From an uncultured Porphyromonadaceae bacterium (GTDB lineage Bacteria; Bacteroidota; Bacteroidia; Bacteroidales; Muribaculaceae): a stretch of 12,430 nt of DNA. Below the pieces are notes generated by a model, which saw nothing but the letters and a program-made list of their open reading frames with translations, was not told the origin of the DNA and did not search any database. Shown one piece after another: positions 1 through 8,600 of the stretch. Numbering within the stretch: position 1 is the stretch's first letter; the number at the start of each line of letters is the position of its first letter. The translations under genes and the position numbers were made by a program. The stretch is taken from the NCBI GenBank assembly GCA_947174225.1, contig CAMWIF010000031.1:1-12430 (forward strand). The letters run 5' to 3'.

Positions 1-2
1 AG

Positions 3-2000
3 CAGTTCTGGGTAGTGTTCTTCCTTTTCTTTATGACAGGCATCGCCATTGTGCTCTACCTCAACCAGACTCCCAACCAGCCCCGTGAGCGTGACTATGC
101 CTTCGCCGGATCATTCTACGCCTATGCCATTTGGATCGGTATGGGTGTAGCAGGACTCTGGCGACTCCTTCTTTGGTTTATGGATCCCGAGCGCAAGAAG
201 AACGCCGCAGCGAAGCTTGCTCCCGACGGCCAAGAGGAGCTTCAAGCCTCTTCAATTGTAGAGGAGCCGAAGAAACTCGCCCCTGCCTCACGCTACTGTG
301 CCATCGTAGCTGCTATACTCGGACTTATCGTGCCTGCCCAGATGGTAAGCCAGACATGGGACGACCACGACCGCTCCCACCGTTTCGCCGCACGCGATTA
401 TGCTATCAACTATCTCAATAGCCTTGAGCCTAACGCAATCGTGTTCTGCAACGGCGACAACGACACATTCCCGCTCTGGTATGCCCAGGAGGTGGAGGGT
501 GTACGTCCAGATGTGAAGATCATCAACCTCAGCTACCTCAACTCCGACTGGTATGCCAACCAGATGAGAAGCCAGTCATATGATGCAGCTCCCGTCGACT
601 TCACGGCAACTCCCGCCGACTATGCTTATGGACGTTCTGACGTCACTATCCTCGGACGTGAGACAGCACCTGCCGACCTCCTCACAAGCCTGAAGATGGT
701 CTATAGCGGCAACAACCGTGCCGAGAACGGCTACCCCACAATGCCAAGCTCTGTCATCAGTATCCCGGTCAATAAGGAGGCAGTGATTAAGAATGGTCTG
801 GTGAATGTGAAAGACACCGCCGACATCGTAGACCACATCTACGTGAATCTGCGAGACACTGAGACCTACCAAAACAAGGGTTATCTGAGCCTCGGTGAGA
901 TCTTGATGCTCGACATCATAGCCACCAATGCAGCCAATGGCTGGAAACGCCCCATATATTGGGTCACTACAGTGGGCGGTGAATACCACGTGGGCTTTAC
1001 TCCCTATATGCGCACCACCGGTATGGCACATCAACTCGTACCCACCATCCAGGACGGTATGCCCGCACGCACTGACCGTGCCTACGACGTTGTGAAAAAC
1101 TACCGTTGGGGCGGCGCGGATGCTAAGGATGGCAAGGTGCCATATTTTGACGAGACTGCCCGACGCATGCTCCTCACCACACGTTCATCTATGCTCGATG
1201 TGGCATCAGAGCTGATTTACGAGGGAGATATAAATCCCGATAAGGCTGCTTCCACCACCGATTATAAGAAGGCTCTTGAGGTAGTTGATCTGCTTGACAA
1301 TAACCTTACAGAAGCCACTGACCCCTATGATATGAGCATCGGAGCTACGCTCGGTCAGATTTACGGTGAGCTTGGTCAGGAAGACCGTCTCAACGACAAG
1401 AAACTCATTGAAAAGGGACAAAAGGTGCTATGGAACCTCTTGGAGCGTTACGCCCCCTACTTGGCTTATAACCGTGAGATGGCTATAAGCTTCGGCAGCC
1501 CCTCCCTCACAAGAGAGACCCGCTATGCCCCCTACCAGTTCTACCGCTTCGTCGAACTTTACGAGCAGTTTGGCGGCGACCCTAACGCGGTCAACGAGCT
1601 TGTGGAGAAATATGGCGTCACCCGCCAAGAGCTGAAACGTAACTATGACATTCTCATGGGACGTGCGCCGGCAAACAGTACCGCCGGAGGTGACTACGTA
1701 GATGCTACCCCCGACCAGCCGGTCGATAGCGCCACGCTCGCCGGATACGAGGAGGAACTGGCAAAGTATTGTGAGATTGCCAACGAGCTTGCATCCCTCT
1801 CACCCGAGGAGTATGCACGCAGCTCACAGGAGGAGAGGATGATCGACTCCGTGCTGCATCAGGCTTTGGAATATTATTACAGTGTGGGAGGTTCGCAGGA
1901 ACGACTCAAGAAATATCCCAATTTCAATAAGCTCGACCAGGCACGTTCCCGTAAGCTCAATGAGGACTATATCAGGAATCATCCTGAATTTAACATGTGA
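3..2000 (+). CDS. DUF2723 family membrane protein, C-terminal part (5' end outside window)
   Basis: The reading frame is open to the left edge, so the GTG at 15 is not a real start. The visible 665 residues are about the last two thirds of a protein that usually has 1000-1150 residues. The fragment shows three membrane segments at about residues 2-20, 37-59 and 98-114. The first is followed by the family signature NQTPNQPRERDY. After residue 115 comes a long soluble part with WDDHDRSHRFAARDYA (about 109-124) and FCNGDNDTFPLWYAQEVEG (about 148-166), typical of Bacteroidetes DUF2723 proteins. DUF2723 is related to vertebrate TMEM260, a GT-C-type protein O-mannosyltransferase, so a membrane glycosyltransferase role is plausible but inferred; the catalytic N-terminal part is not in the window. 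The stop TGA shares its last base with the next gene's ATG, suggesting translational coupling. Family assignment is firm, function is not. Confidence 0.9.
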   Translation, partial: QFWVVFFLFFMTGIAIVLYLNQTPNQPRERDYAFAGSFYAYAIWIGMGVAGLWRLLLWFMDPERKKNAAAKLAPDGQEELQASSIVEEPKKLAPASRYCAIVAAILGLIVPAQMVSQTWDDHDRSHRFAARDYAINYLNSLEPNAIVFCNGDNDTFPLWYAQEVEGVRPDVKIINLSYLNSDWYANQMRSQSYDAAPVDFTATPADYAYGRSDVTILGRETAPADLLTSLKMVYSGNNRAENGYPTMPSSVISIPVNKEAVIKNGLVNVKDTADIVDHIYVNLRDTETYQNKGYLSLGEILMLDIIATNAANGWKRPIYWVTTVGGEYHVGFTPYMRTTGMAHQLVPTIQDGMPARTDRAYDVVKNYRWGGADAKDGKVPYFDETARRMLLTTRSSMLDVASELIYEGDINPDKAASTTDYKKALEVVDLLDNNLTEATDPYDMSIGATLGQIYGELGQEDRLNDKKLIEKGQKVLWNLLERYAPYLAYNREMAISFGSPSLTRETRYAPYQFYRFVELYEQFGGDPNAVNELVEKYGVTRQELKRNYDILMGRAPANSTAGGDYVDATPDQPVDSATLAGYEEELAKYCEIANELASLSPEEYARSSQEERMIDSVLHQALEYYYSVGGSQERLKKYPNFNKLDQARSRKLNEDYIRNHPEFNM

Positions 2001-2632
2001 TGGAACTCGCCACACTGATTGAGTGTCCCCCACGCTGGTTTCGCTGGCTCTTTCCGGGAGCCGTTTTTCGGTTGCCGTCAGAAAATAAAGGTGAGAAACG
2101 TGTGTTTCTCACCTTCGACGACGGTCCGATTCCCGAAGTCACTCCCTGGGTGCTCGACGTTCTCGACCGCTACGGCGTGAAAGCCACTTTCTTTATGGTG
2201 GGACAGAACGTGCAGCGCAATCCCCGTCTGCTTGAAGAGGTGCGCCGACGTGGCCACAGTGTAGGCAACCACACCCTTCATCACATACAGGGGGCAAGCG
2301 CCACCACACTGCGTTATATGCGCGACGCTGCCGAGGGAGCCGACGTAACCGGCTCAAACCTCTTCCGTCCGCCTCACGGCTGGCTACGCCCCAGGCAATT
2401 GTGGGCGTTGAAGAAGCACTATCGTATCATAATGTACGACATCGTGACCCGCGACTACAGCAAACGTGTAGATGCCGCCAGAGTGATTGATAATGTACGC
2501 CGTTATTCACGTGACGGCTCTATAATAGTCTTTCACGACTCCCTGAAGAGCTTCCCGAGACTTAAGACCGCCCTCCCGAAATCAATAGAGTGGCTTCAAG
2601 CCAACGGCTATACCTTCGATACATTAAATTGA
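2000..2632 (+). CDS. Polysaccharide deacetylase family protein (NodB homology domain)
   Basis: This 210-residue protein removes acetyl groups from a carbohydrate, probably an N-acetylated glycan of the envelope, by metal-dependent hydrolysis (family CE4). All five NodB motifs are visible: TFDDGP at 38-43 (catalytic and metal Asp40/Asp41), HTLHH at 91-95 (metal ligands His91 and His95), RPPHG at 123-127, the DIVTRDY stretch at 147-153, and IIVFHD at 175-180 with His179. There is no signal peptide or clear membrane anchor: the N-terminus is a short lead with PRWFRWLFPGAVFRLP before the domain. Such leads are common in Bacteroidetes members, and they leave the location unclear. ATG 2000 is chosen over the in-frame GTG at 1997 because it gives a one-base TGATG overlap with the preceding stop. 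The substrate cannot be read from sequence. The DUF2723 neighbour hints at glycan assembly. Confidence 0.92.
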   Translation: MELATLIECPPRWFRWLFPGAVFRLPSENKGEKRVFLTFDDGPIPEVTPWVLDVLDRYGVKATFFMVGQNVQRNPRLLEEVRRRGHSVGNHTLHHIQGASATTLRYMRDAAEGADVTGSNLFRPPHGWLRPRQLWALKKHYRIIMYDIVTRDYSKRVDAARVIDNVRRYSRDGSIIVFHDSLKSFPRLKTALPKSIEWLQANGYTFDTLN

Positions 2633-2669
2633 ATAAAATAATTTCATATAAAAGTAAAAGTTCTGAAAT

Positions 2670-3674
2670 ATGAAGAGAGTTCTTGTTGTAGGAGCCGGGG
2701 GATTCGCCGGCGGATTTCTCGTAGCTGAGGGGCTTCGTAGAGGCTATGAGGTGTGGGCAGGTCTAAGAGCCTCCACATCACGCAAGTATCTCTCTGACCC
2801 CGCCATAAAATTTCTGGAGCTTGACTTCGATAATCCTGAGTCTCTCGCGCCCGCTTTGAGCAATGCCCTGCCTGCCGGAGAGAAATGGGATTGGATTGTC
2901 TATAACCTCGGAGCCACAAAATGTCTCAGCTTTTCCGATTTCTCAAAAATCAACTACGACTACCTGCGCTATTTCACGTCAGCTCTACAGGAGGCAGACA
3001 AGGTGCCGGAGAAGTTGCTTTATATGAGTTCGCTCTCAGCCGTCGGACCGGGAGATGAGAAAGGGGGTACACCCTTCACCGAGACTATGATACCCCATCC
3101 CAACACACGCTATGGGGCATCAAAGCTGAAAGCGGAGATGCACCTCGCTATGTGTGGCATACCGTATATAATCTTCCGCGCCACGGGCATCTACGGTCCG
3201 CGTGATAAGGATTACTTCCTGATGTTTGAATCCATTAAGAAGGGTTTCGACTTTTCTGTCGGATTCAAGCCGCAGATGCTTAGTTTCATCTACGTGGAAG
3301 ACCTTGCACGTGCTGTCTACGATGCTTTGGAGAAGGCACCTGTAGGAGAGACTTTCAACGTGGCAGAGCCGCGCACCTACACCCAGAAGGAATTCCGTAA
3401 AATCGCTGCCGATGCAGTCGGTCGGCGCCACGTCATCGGAGTGGCGGTGCCGATATGGGGTGTGAAGATTGTGTCTGCCGTAGCTGAGAAATGGGGAGTG
3501 GCACGAATGAAGCCTTCCACACTCAACCGCGACAAATTCCATATTCTGAAGCAACGCAACTGGGCGGTAGACGTGTCTAAGGCACGTGATGGTTTCGGGT
3601 TCAATCCGCGTGTCTCACTTGAAGAGGGAGTCAATAAGGCGGTGGAATGGTATAAGAGGGAGGGCTGGCTATGA
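2670..3674 (+). CDS. NAD-dependent epimerase/dehydratase, extended SDR family
   Basis: This 334-residue protein is an extended short-chain dehydrogenase/reductase of the kind that acts on nucleotide sugars, although related members reduce other carbonyl substrates. The N-terminus carries the Rossmann nucleotide-binding motif GAGGFAG at 8-14. The active-site serine region is YMSSLSAVG at 118-126, followed by the YxxxK pair Tyr148/Lys152 in YGASK. The substrate-side stretch FRATGIYGPRDKDYF (169-183) and the C-terminal EGVNKAVEWYK (329-339 region, at the end of the protein) are typical of the family. The length is normal. The gene follows the deacetylase after 37 AT-rich bases and overlaps the next gene by four bases (ATGA), which implies translational coupling. 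Substrate and product are not identifiable; a sugar epimerase or dehydratase for surface glycans would fit the upstream genes, but this is inference. Confidence 0.9.
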   Translation: MKRVLVVGAGGFAGGFLVAEGLRRGYEVWAGLRASTSRKYLSDPAIKFLELDFDNPESLAPALSNALPAGEKWDWIVYNLGATKCLSFSDFSKINYDYLRYFTSALQEADKVPEKLLYMSSLSAVGPGDEKGGTPFTETMIPHPNTRYGASKLKAEMHLAMCGIPYIIFRATGIYGPRDKDYFLMFESIKKGFDFSVGFKPQMLSFIYVEDLARAVYDALEKAPVGETFNVAEPRTYTQKEFRKIAADAVGRRHVIGVAVPIWGVKIVSAVAEKWGVARMKPSTLNRDKFHILKQRNWAVDVSKARDGFGFNPRVSLEEGVNKAVEWYKREGWL

Positions 3675-4750
3675 CCCAGACCGACTCTATTGCCTTACGG
3701 CTACCCGCAGATTCCATAAGCGTCGACAGTGCGATGCCCATCTCCTCTGTCGTTGCGGATACAGTGGCGGCTCCCCACATACCGGAGCCGGCTCCGCAAG
3801 CCGCCCCCACTTCCGCAGCCACCCCGACGCAATCTGCCACTGCTCCGGCTCAGTCGCCGACCCCCGCCGCTGCGCCCGCTCATCCGGTCGTCTCGGCAGC
3901 GTCTCATTTTCCATCAGGCACTGCAGCGTTTCCGGGTTTTCAAGGACCCTTAATGCCTCTTGCCCCTGATTCGATAAATGCAGCCAACGATAGTGTAAAG
4001 CTCAAAACAAAGACCTTTGGCATGGTGCTTGACGCTCCGGAAGTGCCCACTGTGAAAGAAAGCAATTCCCGCAATATGGGAATGTCTTTCATCTTGGCAG
4101 GACTCTTCCTGCTTTTCTGCATCCTCGGACTTCGATTCCGCAACAACAGCAAATATATCTCCGCTCTACTGCATAACCTTGTAGATGTGAGGGAGCGTAG
4201 CAACGTGTTCGACGAGACGGTTAGGGAGACCGCCTTCATCGTCCTTCTCAACCTGCTTTGGAGCTGTTCGGCAGGCATTGTGCTGTGTGCCCTCTTAGCC
4301 TACACTATCCCCGCAGATCCTGCAGCAAGTTTCGGACTGCCTGCTCTCACCGCTAAACCGGCGCTATGCACGGCTGTGTGTATGGGGCTGATGATACTCT
4401 ATACCTGTGGCATGGCTTTGGCTTATCTCACGGTCGGCACTGTGTTTTACGATGCCCTCCACGCTAAGATGTGGCTGAAAGGATTCTGTGCCAGTCAGGG
4501 GCTTTTAGCCATCGTGTTTTTCCCTCTCGCCCTGCTTCTGCTCTACTGTCCGCAATGGTGGCAAGAACTCCTCTGGACGGCTCTCGGATGCTTTCTAATA
4601 ACCAAATTTGTATTTATTTGGAAGGGTTTTAGGATTTTTTTCACCCAATTTTCGTCGTGGGTGCTTTTTTTGTACTACCTTTGCAGTCTGGAAATAGTTC
4701 CGTTGATTCTTACCTATTGGGCTGCGTGTCAACTGTGCAGTTTGTTATAG
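3671..4750 (+). CDS. DUF4271 domain-containing integral membrane protein
   Basis: This is a 359-residue membrane protein of unknown function. Residues 1-130 form a soluble N-terminal part, with a strongly Pro/Ala/Ser/Thr-rich stretch at about 33-100 that looks disordered. About six hydrophobic segments follow, near 137-155, 188-211, 229-257, 280-302, 307-327 and 330-356. The end of the domain has the DUF4271 hallmark FFTQFSSWVLFLYYLCSLEI (about 333-352), followed by VPLILTYW. DUF4271 is a Bacteroidetes family without an assigned activity. From memory it often sits just before the HemD-like gene, as it does here, so a shared process such as tetrapyrrole handling or envelope assembly is possible but unproven. 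ATG 3671 overlaps the preceding stop as ATGA, which supports this start. The low-complexity N-terminus is unusually long and may be poorly conserved between relatives. Confidence 0.85.
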   Translation: MTQTDSIALRLPADSISVDSAMPISSVVADTVAAPHIPEPAPQAAPTSAATPTQSATAPAQSPTPAAAPAHPVVSAASHFPSGTAAFPGFQGPLMPLAPDSINAANDSVKLKTKTFGMVLDAPEVPTVKESNSRNMGMSFILAGLFLLFCILGLRFRNNSKYISALLHNLVDVRERSNVFDETVRETAFIVLLNLLWSCSAGIVLCALLAYTIPADPAASFGLPALTAKPALCTAVCMGLMILYTCGMALAYLTVGTVFYDALHAKMWLKGFCASQGLLAIVFFPLALLLLYCPQWWQELLWTALGCFLITKFVFIWKGFRIFFTQFSSWVLFLYYLCSLEIVPLILTYWAACQLCSLL

Positions 4751-4817
4751 ATTTTTTAAGCAGGAAAAACACAATAACGCTCCGTGTAGATCGACATTGC
4801 CGCTCAAAGAAATGACG

Positions 4818-5582
4818 ATGAAGATAAAGAAAATATTGGTTTCACAACCGAAGCCGGCCTCCGACAAGTCGCCTTACTACGACATCGCTGAGAAACATAA
4901 TGTTGAAATTGTGTTCAGGCCATTTATTAAGGTAGAGGGTCTCTCGGCCCGAGAATTCCGCCAGTCAAAAATAAATCTGGCGGATTATACCGCTGTAATT
5001 TTCACGGCACGCACAGCTGTCGACAACTTCTTCCGCCTATGCGAGGAGATGCGTGTGAATGTGCCCGATACGATGCGTTATTTCTGCACCACCGAGGCTA
5101 TAGCCCTCTATCTACAGAAATATATTGTCTACCGCAAGCGTAAAATCTCATTCGGACAGACAGGAAAGCTCACCGACCCACAATTCCTCGCCGCCGTGCA
5201 GAAAAACCATAAGGAGAAATTCCTTTTCCCGGTCAGCGACGTCCACACCGACAGCCTCCAGCCCCTGATCGATGCAAAGATTGACTTTACTCCTGCTGTG
5301 ATGTATCGCACAGTGAGCAACGACTTTGAGGAGGGTGAGCCGTTCGACTATGATATGCTCCTCTTCTTCAGCCCTGCCGGAATAGATTCACTCCTGAAGA
5401 ACTTCCCCGATTTCGGTAAGGAGGGCAAGCAGCCCGTAGCGATAGGCACTTTCGGAACAGCTACCGCACAGGCTGTGAAGGATGCCGGTCTGCGCCTCGA
5501 CATCGAAGCCCCCACCAAGCAGACCCCTTCAATGACCGCTGCCCTCGATACATTCCTTACGGAAAACTCCAAGAAAGACTGA
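4818..5582 (+). CDS. hemD: Uroporphyrinogen-III synthase (HemD-like)
   Basis: HemD closes and inverts ring D of hydroxymethylbilane to form uroporphyrinogen III in the cytoplasm, the branch point to heme, siroheme and cobalamin. The 254-residue product has the two-lobed HemD layout: an N-terminal lobe segment ILVSQPKP (6-13) and AVIFTARTAVDNFF (59-72), then the second lobe with MYRTV (162-166), LLFFSPAGIDSL (181-192), VAIGTFGTATAQAV (207-220) and TPSMTAAL (236-243). The start MKIKKILVSQPKP matches the usual Bacteroidales start, so I chose ATG 4818. ATG 4812 (two residues longer) is possible, and TTG 4797 is unlikely. The gene lies 67 bases after DUF4271 and 35 bases before the PEP-binding-domain gene. 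No other tetrapyrrole gene is visible. Because many Bacteroidales lack most of the upstream heme pathway, catalytic function in this organism should not be taken for granted. Confidence 0.85.
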   Translation: MKIKKILVSQPKPASDKSPYYDIAEKHNVEIVFRPFIKVEGLSAREFRQSKINLADYTAVIFTARTAVDNFFRLCEEMRVNVPDTMRYFCTTEAIALYLQKYIVYRKRKISFGQTGKLTDPQFLAAVQKNHKEKFLFPVSDVHTDSLQPLIDAKIDFTPAVMYRTVSNDFEEGEPFDYDMLLFFSPAGIDSLLKNFPDFGKEGKQPVAIGTFGTATAQAVKDAGLRLDIEAPTKQTPSMTAALDTFLTENSKKD

Positions 5583-5617
5583 CTTCCCCCAGTCGGCACA
5601 AACCATAAAATTCGACG

Positions 5618-8600
5618 ATGATCAACGTAACCGAATCTCTCCTTTCCACTCTCTATCTGAAAGACACCGCGTTTCAGCGTCTGATGCAGAAACGCATATT
5701 CAATGTGCTTCTCATAGCCACACCCTATGACGCTTTTATGATGGAGGAAGACGGCCGTGTGGACGAGCAGGTATATTTTGAGTATGTCTCGCTCAACCTC
5801 TCCTCTCCTCCCCGCTTCGTAAAGGCAGCCAATTATGAGGAGGCTTATCGGGAGTTGGCTGAAAAGAACTTTGACCTGATCATCGCTATGCCGGGAGTGG
5901 ACGTGAGTGAGACCTTCCGCGAAGCACATAAGATCGATACCCTCTATCCGGAGATTCCTTTTGTAGTGCTTACCCCCTTCTCGAAGGAGGTGCGCCGCCG
6001 GATCGCCAATGAGGATCTTGCCGGAGTGGATTATGTGTTCTCCTGGCTTGGCAACGTCGACCTGATTCTTGCTATAATAAAACTCATAGAAGACCGTATG
6101 AACGCCGACAACGATATTTGCGATGTCGGCGTCCAGTCGGTCTTGCTTATTGAAGATTCCATACGCTTTTATTCCTCGATACTTCCATATCTTTTTAAGT
6201 ATCTCCTTAAGCAGAGCATGGAATTCTCTACCGAGGCGCTGAATGAGCATGAGGCTATGCTACGCATGCGCGGACGCCCGAAGGTGCTGCTTGCCCGCGA
6301 CTATGAGGAAGCGGAGGAGCTTTTCAACAAGTATGGCGACAATATGCTTGGCATAATTTCCGACGTGCGTTTCCCCAAAGATGGCAAAAAAGATCCGGAT
6401 GCCGGACTTAAGTTTGCCGCTATGGTGCGACGTAAAGATCCCTTTATGCCTATCATAATCGAGAGTCAGGAAGAAAATAACCGTCGCCGTGTGCGTGAGG
6501 GGGGCTTTGTCTTTCTCGACAAGAATTCCAAGACGCTCCCCCAAGAGCTTCGTGACGCGGTGGAGAAGCATTTCGGCTTCGGCGATTTCATAGTGAAGGA
6601 TCCCTCCACAGGTATGGAGATTATGCGCATCCATGACCTCAAGGCTCTTCAGAATAATATCTTTAATATCCCTGCTGAGTCGCTGTTCTATCATTGCAGC
6701 AGCAACGATGTGTCGCGCTGGCTTTATTCACGTGCTCTCTTCCCTATAGCGGAGGTGGTGAAGAACCATCATACATCACGCCTTGACGAAGTGCCCAATG
6801 TGAGGAAACTCATATTCGAGAGCATCGTGAAATATCGCCGTATGAAAAACCGTGGCGTTGTGGCAGTGTTCAAGAAAGACCGTTTCGACCATTACAGCAA
6901 CTTCGCCCGCATCGGTGAGGGTTCGCTCGGTGGCAAAGGGCGTGGCCTCGCTTTCATCGATCAGATTATAAAGCGCAATCCCATCTGCGACGATTTCCAT
7001 GGGGTTCAGATCACCATACCGCGCACCGTAGTGCTTTGTACCGACATCTTCGACCAGTTTATGGAGACTAACAATCTCTATCCTATAGCGCTCTCCGACC
7101 GTCCCGACGATGAGATTCTTCGGTGCTTCCTTGCCGCACGTCTCCCCGACATGCTCATTGATAATTTCAAGGCTCTGTTTGATGTGATCGACAAGCCCTT
7201 GGCAGTGCGCAGCTCATCCCTGCTCGAAGACTCCCATTACCAGCCCTTCGCCGGCATTTACTCCACGTATATGATTCCGCATCTCAAAGATACGGATGTG
7301 ATGTTGCGTATGCTGTGCGACGCTGTGAAGAGTGTCTATGCCTCCGTGTTCTTTGCCGATTCCAAGGCATATATGAACGCCACGAGCAATGTGATCGACC
7401 AGGAAAAGATGGCTATAATTCTCCAGGAAGTAGTAGGCGAGGATCATCAGGGATTCTATTATCCGAGCTTTTCCGGAGTAGGACGTTCCATCAATTATTA
7501 TCCCCTTAACCACGAGGTGGCGGAAGACGGTGTGGCAGAAGTGGCTGCCGGGCTTGGTAAGTATATAGTAGACGGAGGGCTTGCCCTGCGTTTCTCCCCA
7601 CGTCATCCCGAGCATGTGCTACAGACTTCCACCGTGGAATTGGCTCTGCGCGACACACAGCGCACGCTTTATGCCCTGCCTGACATTCCTCCGAGAAGCG
7701 AGGATTTCAAGACCGATGACGGCTTCAATATCGTGAAGATTCCTGTGGCTGACGCTTTCAAGACCGGGGCATTGAAGTATCTTGTATCCACTTTCGACTT
7801 CAACGACCGTATGATCCGTGACTCAGGCTTCGGACCGGGACGTAAGATTGTCACCTTCGCCAATATTCTTCGCCAGAAAGTATATCCTTTGGCTGAGGCA
7901 CTCGACTTTATGCTCACCACCGGACAATATGCCATGGGTCGTCCCGTGGAAATAGAGTTTGCGGGCTTAGTGCGTCCGGATGCCAACTCCTCTGATAAGA
8001 AGGGCATGCTATATTGGCTTCAGATACGTCCGATAGTCGATAAAAAGGAAATGCTTGACGATTCCGTGATGGATGTGGACGACTCCAAGCTTCTGCTACG
8101 TTCCGAGACAGCTCTCGGCCATGGAGTAATGGACGGGGTTCGCACTGTGGTATATGTGAAGCCGAAGACCTTCAACAGCGCACGTAATCCGGAGGTGGCA
8201 CGTGAAATTGAAAAGATTAACCGTGATCTCATCAACGAATCAGAGCCATATATACTCATAGGACCCGGACGCTGGGGTTCCTCCGATTCAGCTCTCGGTA
8301 TCCCTGTAAGATGGCCTCAGATTGCCGGGGCACGTCTAATTGTGGAATCAGCTCTTCCCGGCTATCACATAGAGCCCTCGCAGGGCACACATTTCTTCCA
8401 AAACCTCACATCTTTCGGTGTAGGTTATTTTACAGTCGATCCGGTACACGGTCAAGGCATATTCGATGCCGATTACCTTGACTCTATTCCTGCCATATAT
8501 GAGAGCGACACGGTTAGGATAGTGCAGTTTGCCCAACCCCTTACCATTGCCATCAACGGACGTAAGAGCACCGGAATTGTAGTTAAACCAGATCTATCCG

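Noticed and set aside
2629..2646. TTG plus TAATTTCA as a promoter before the SDR gene
   Set aside because: The two parts are only seven bases apart and the -7 part is incomplete.
3586..3969. Alternative frames over the Pro/Ala-rich start of the DUF4271 gene, on both strands
   Set aside because: C-rich, low-complexity DNA naturally lacks stops in several frames. Only the frame from ATG 3671 continues into a proper membrane domain and overlaps the previous gene in the usual way.
4748..4755. TAGATTTT as a possible -7 element before hemD
   Set aside because: The last base departs from TAnnTTTG and no TTG lies at the right distance upstream, so a separate hemD promoter is not supported.
5348..6250. 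300-residue open frame on the minus strand spanning the hemD end and the start of the next gene
   Set aside because: It is antisense to two well-supported genes with clear domains, and its translation shows no recognisable motif or domain pattern. It reflects codon bias of the real strand.
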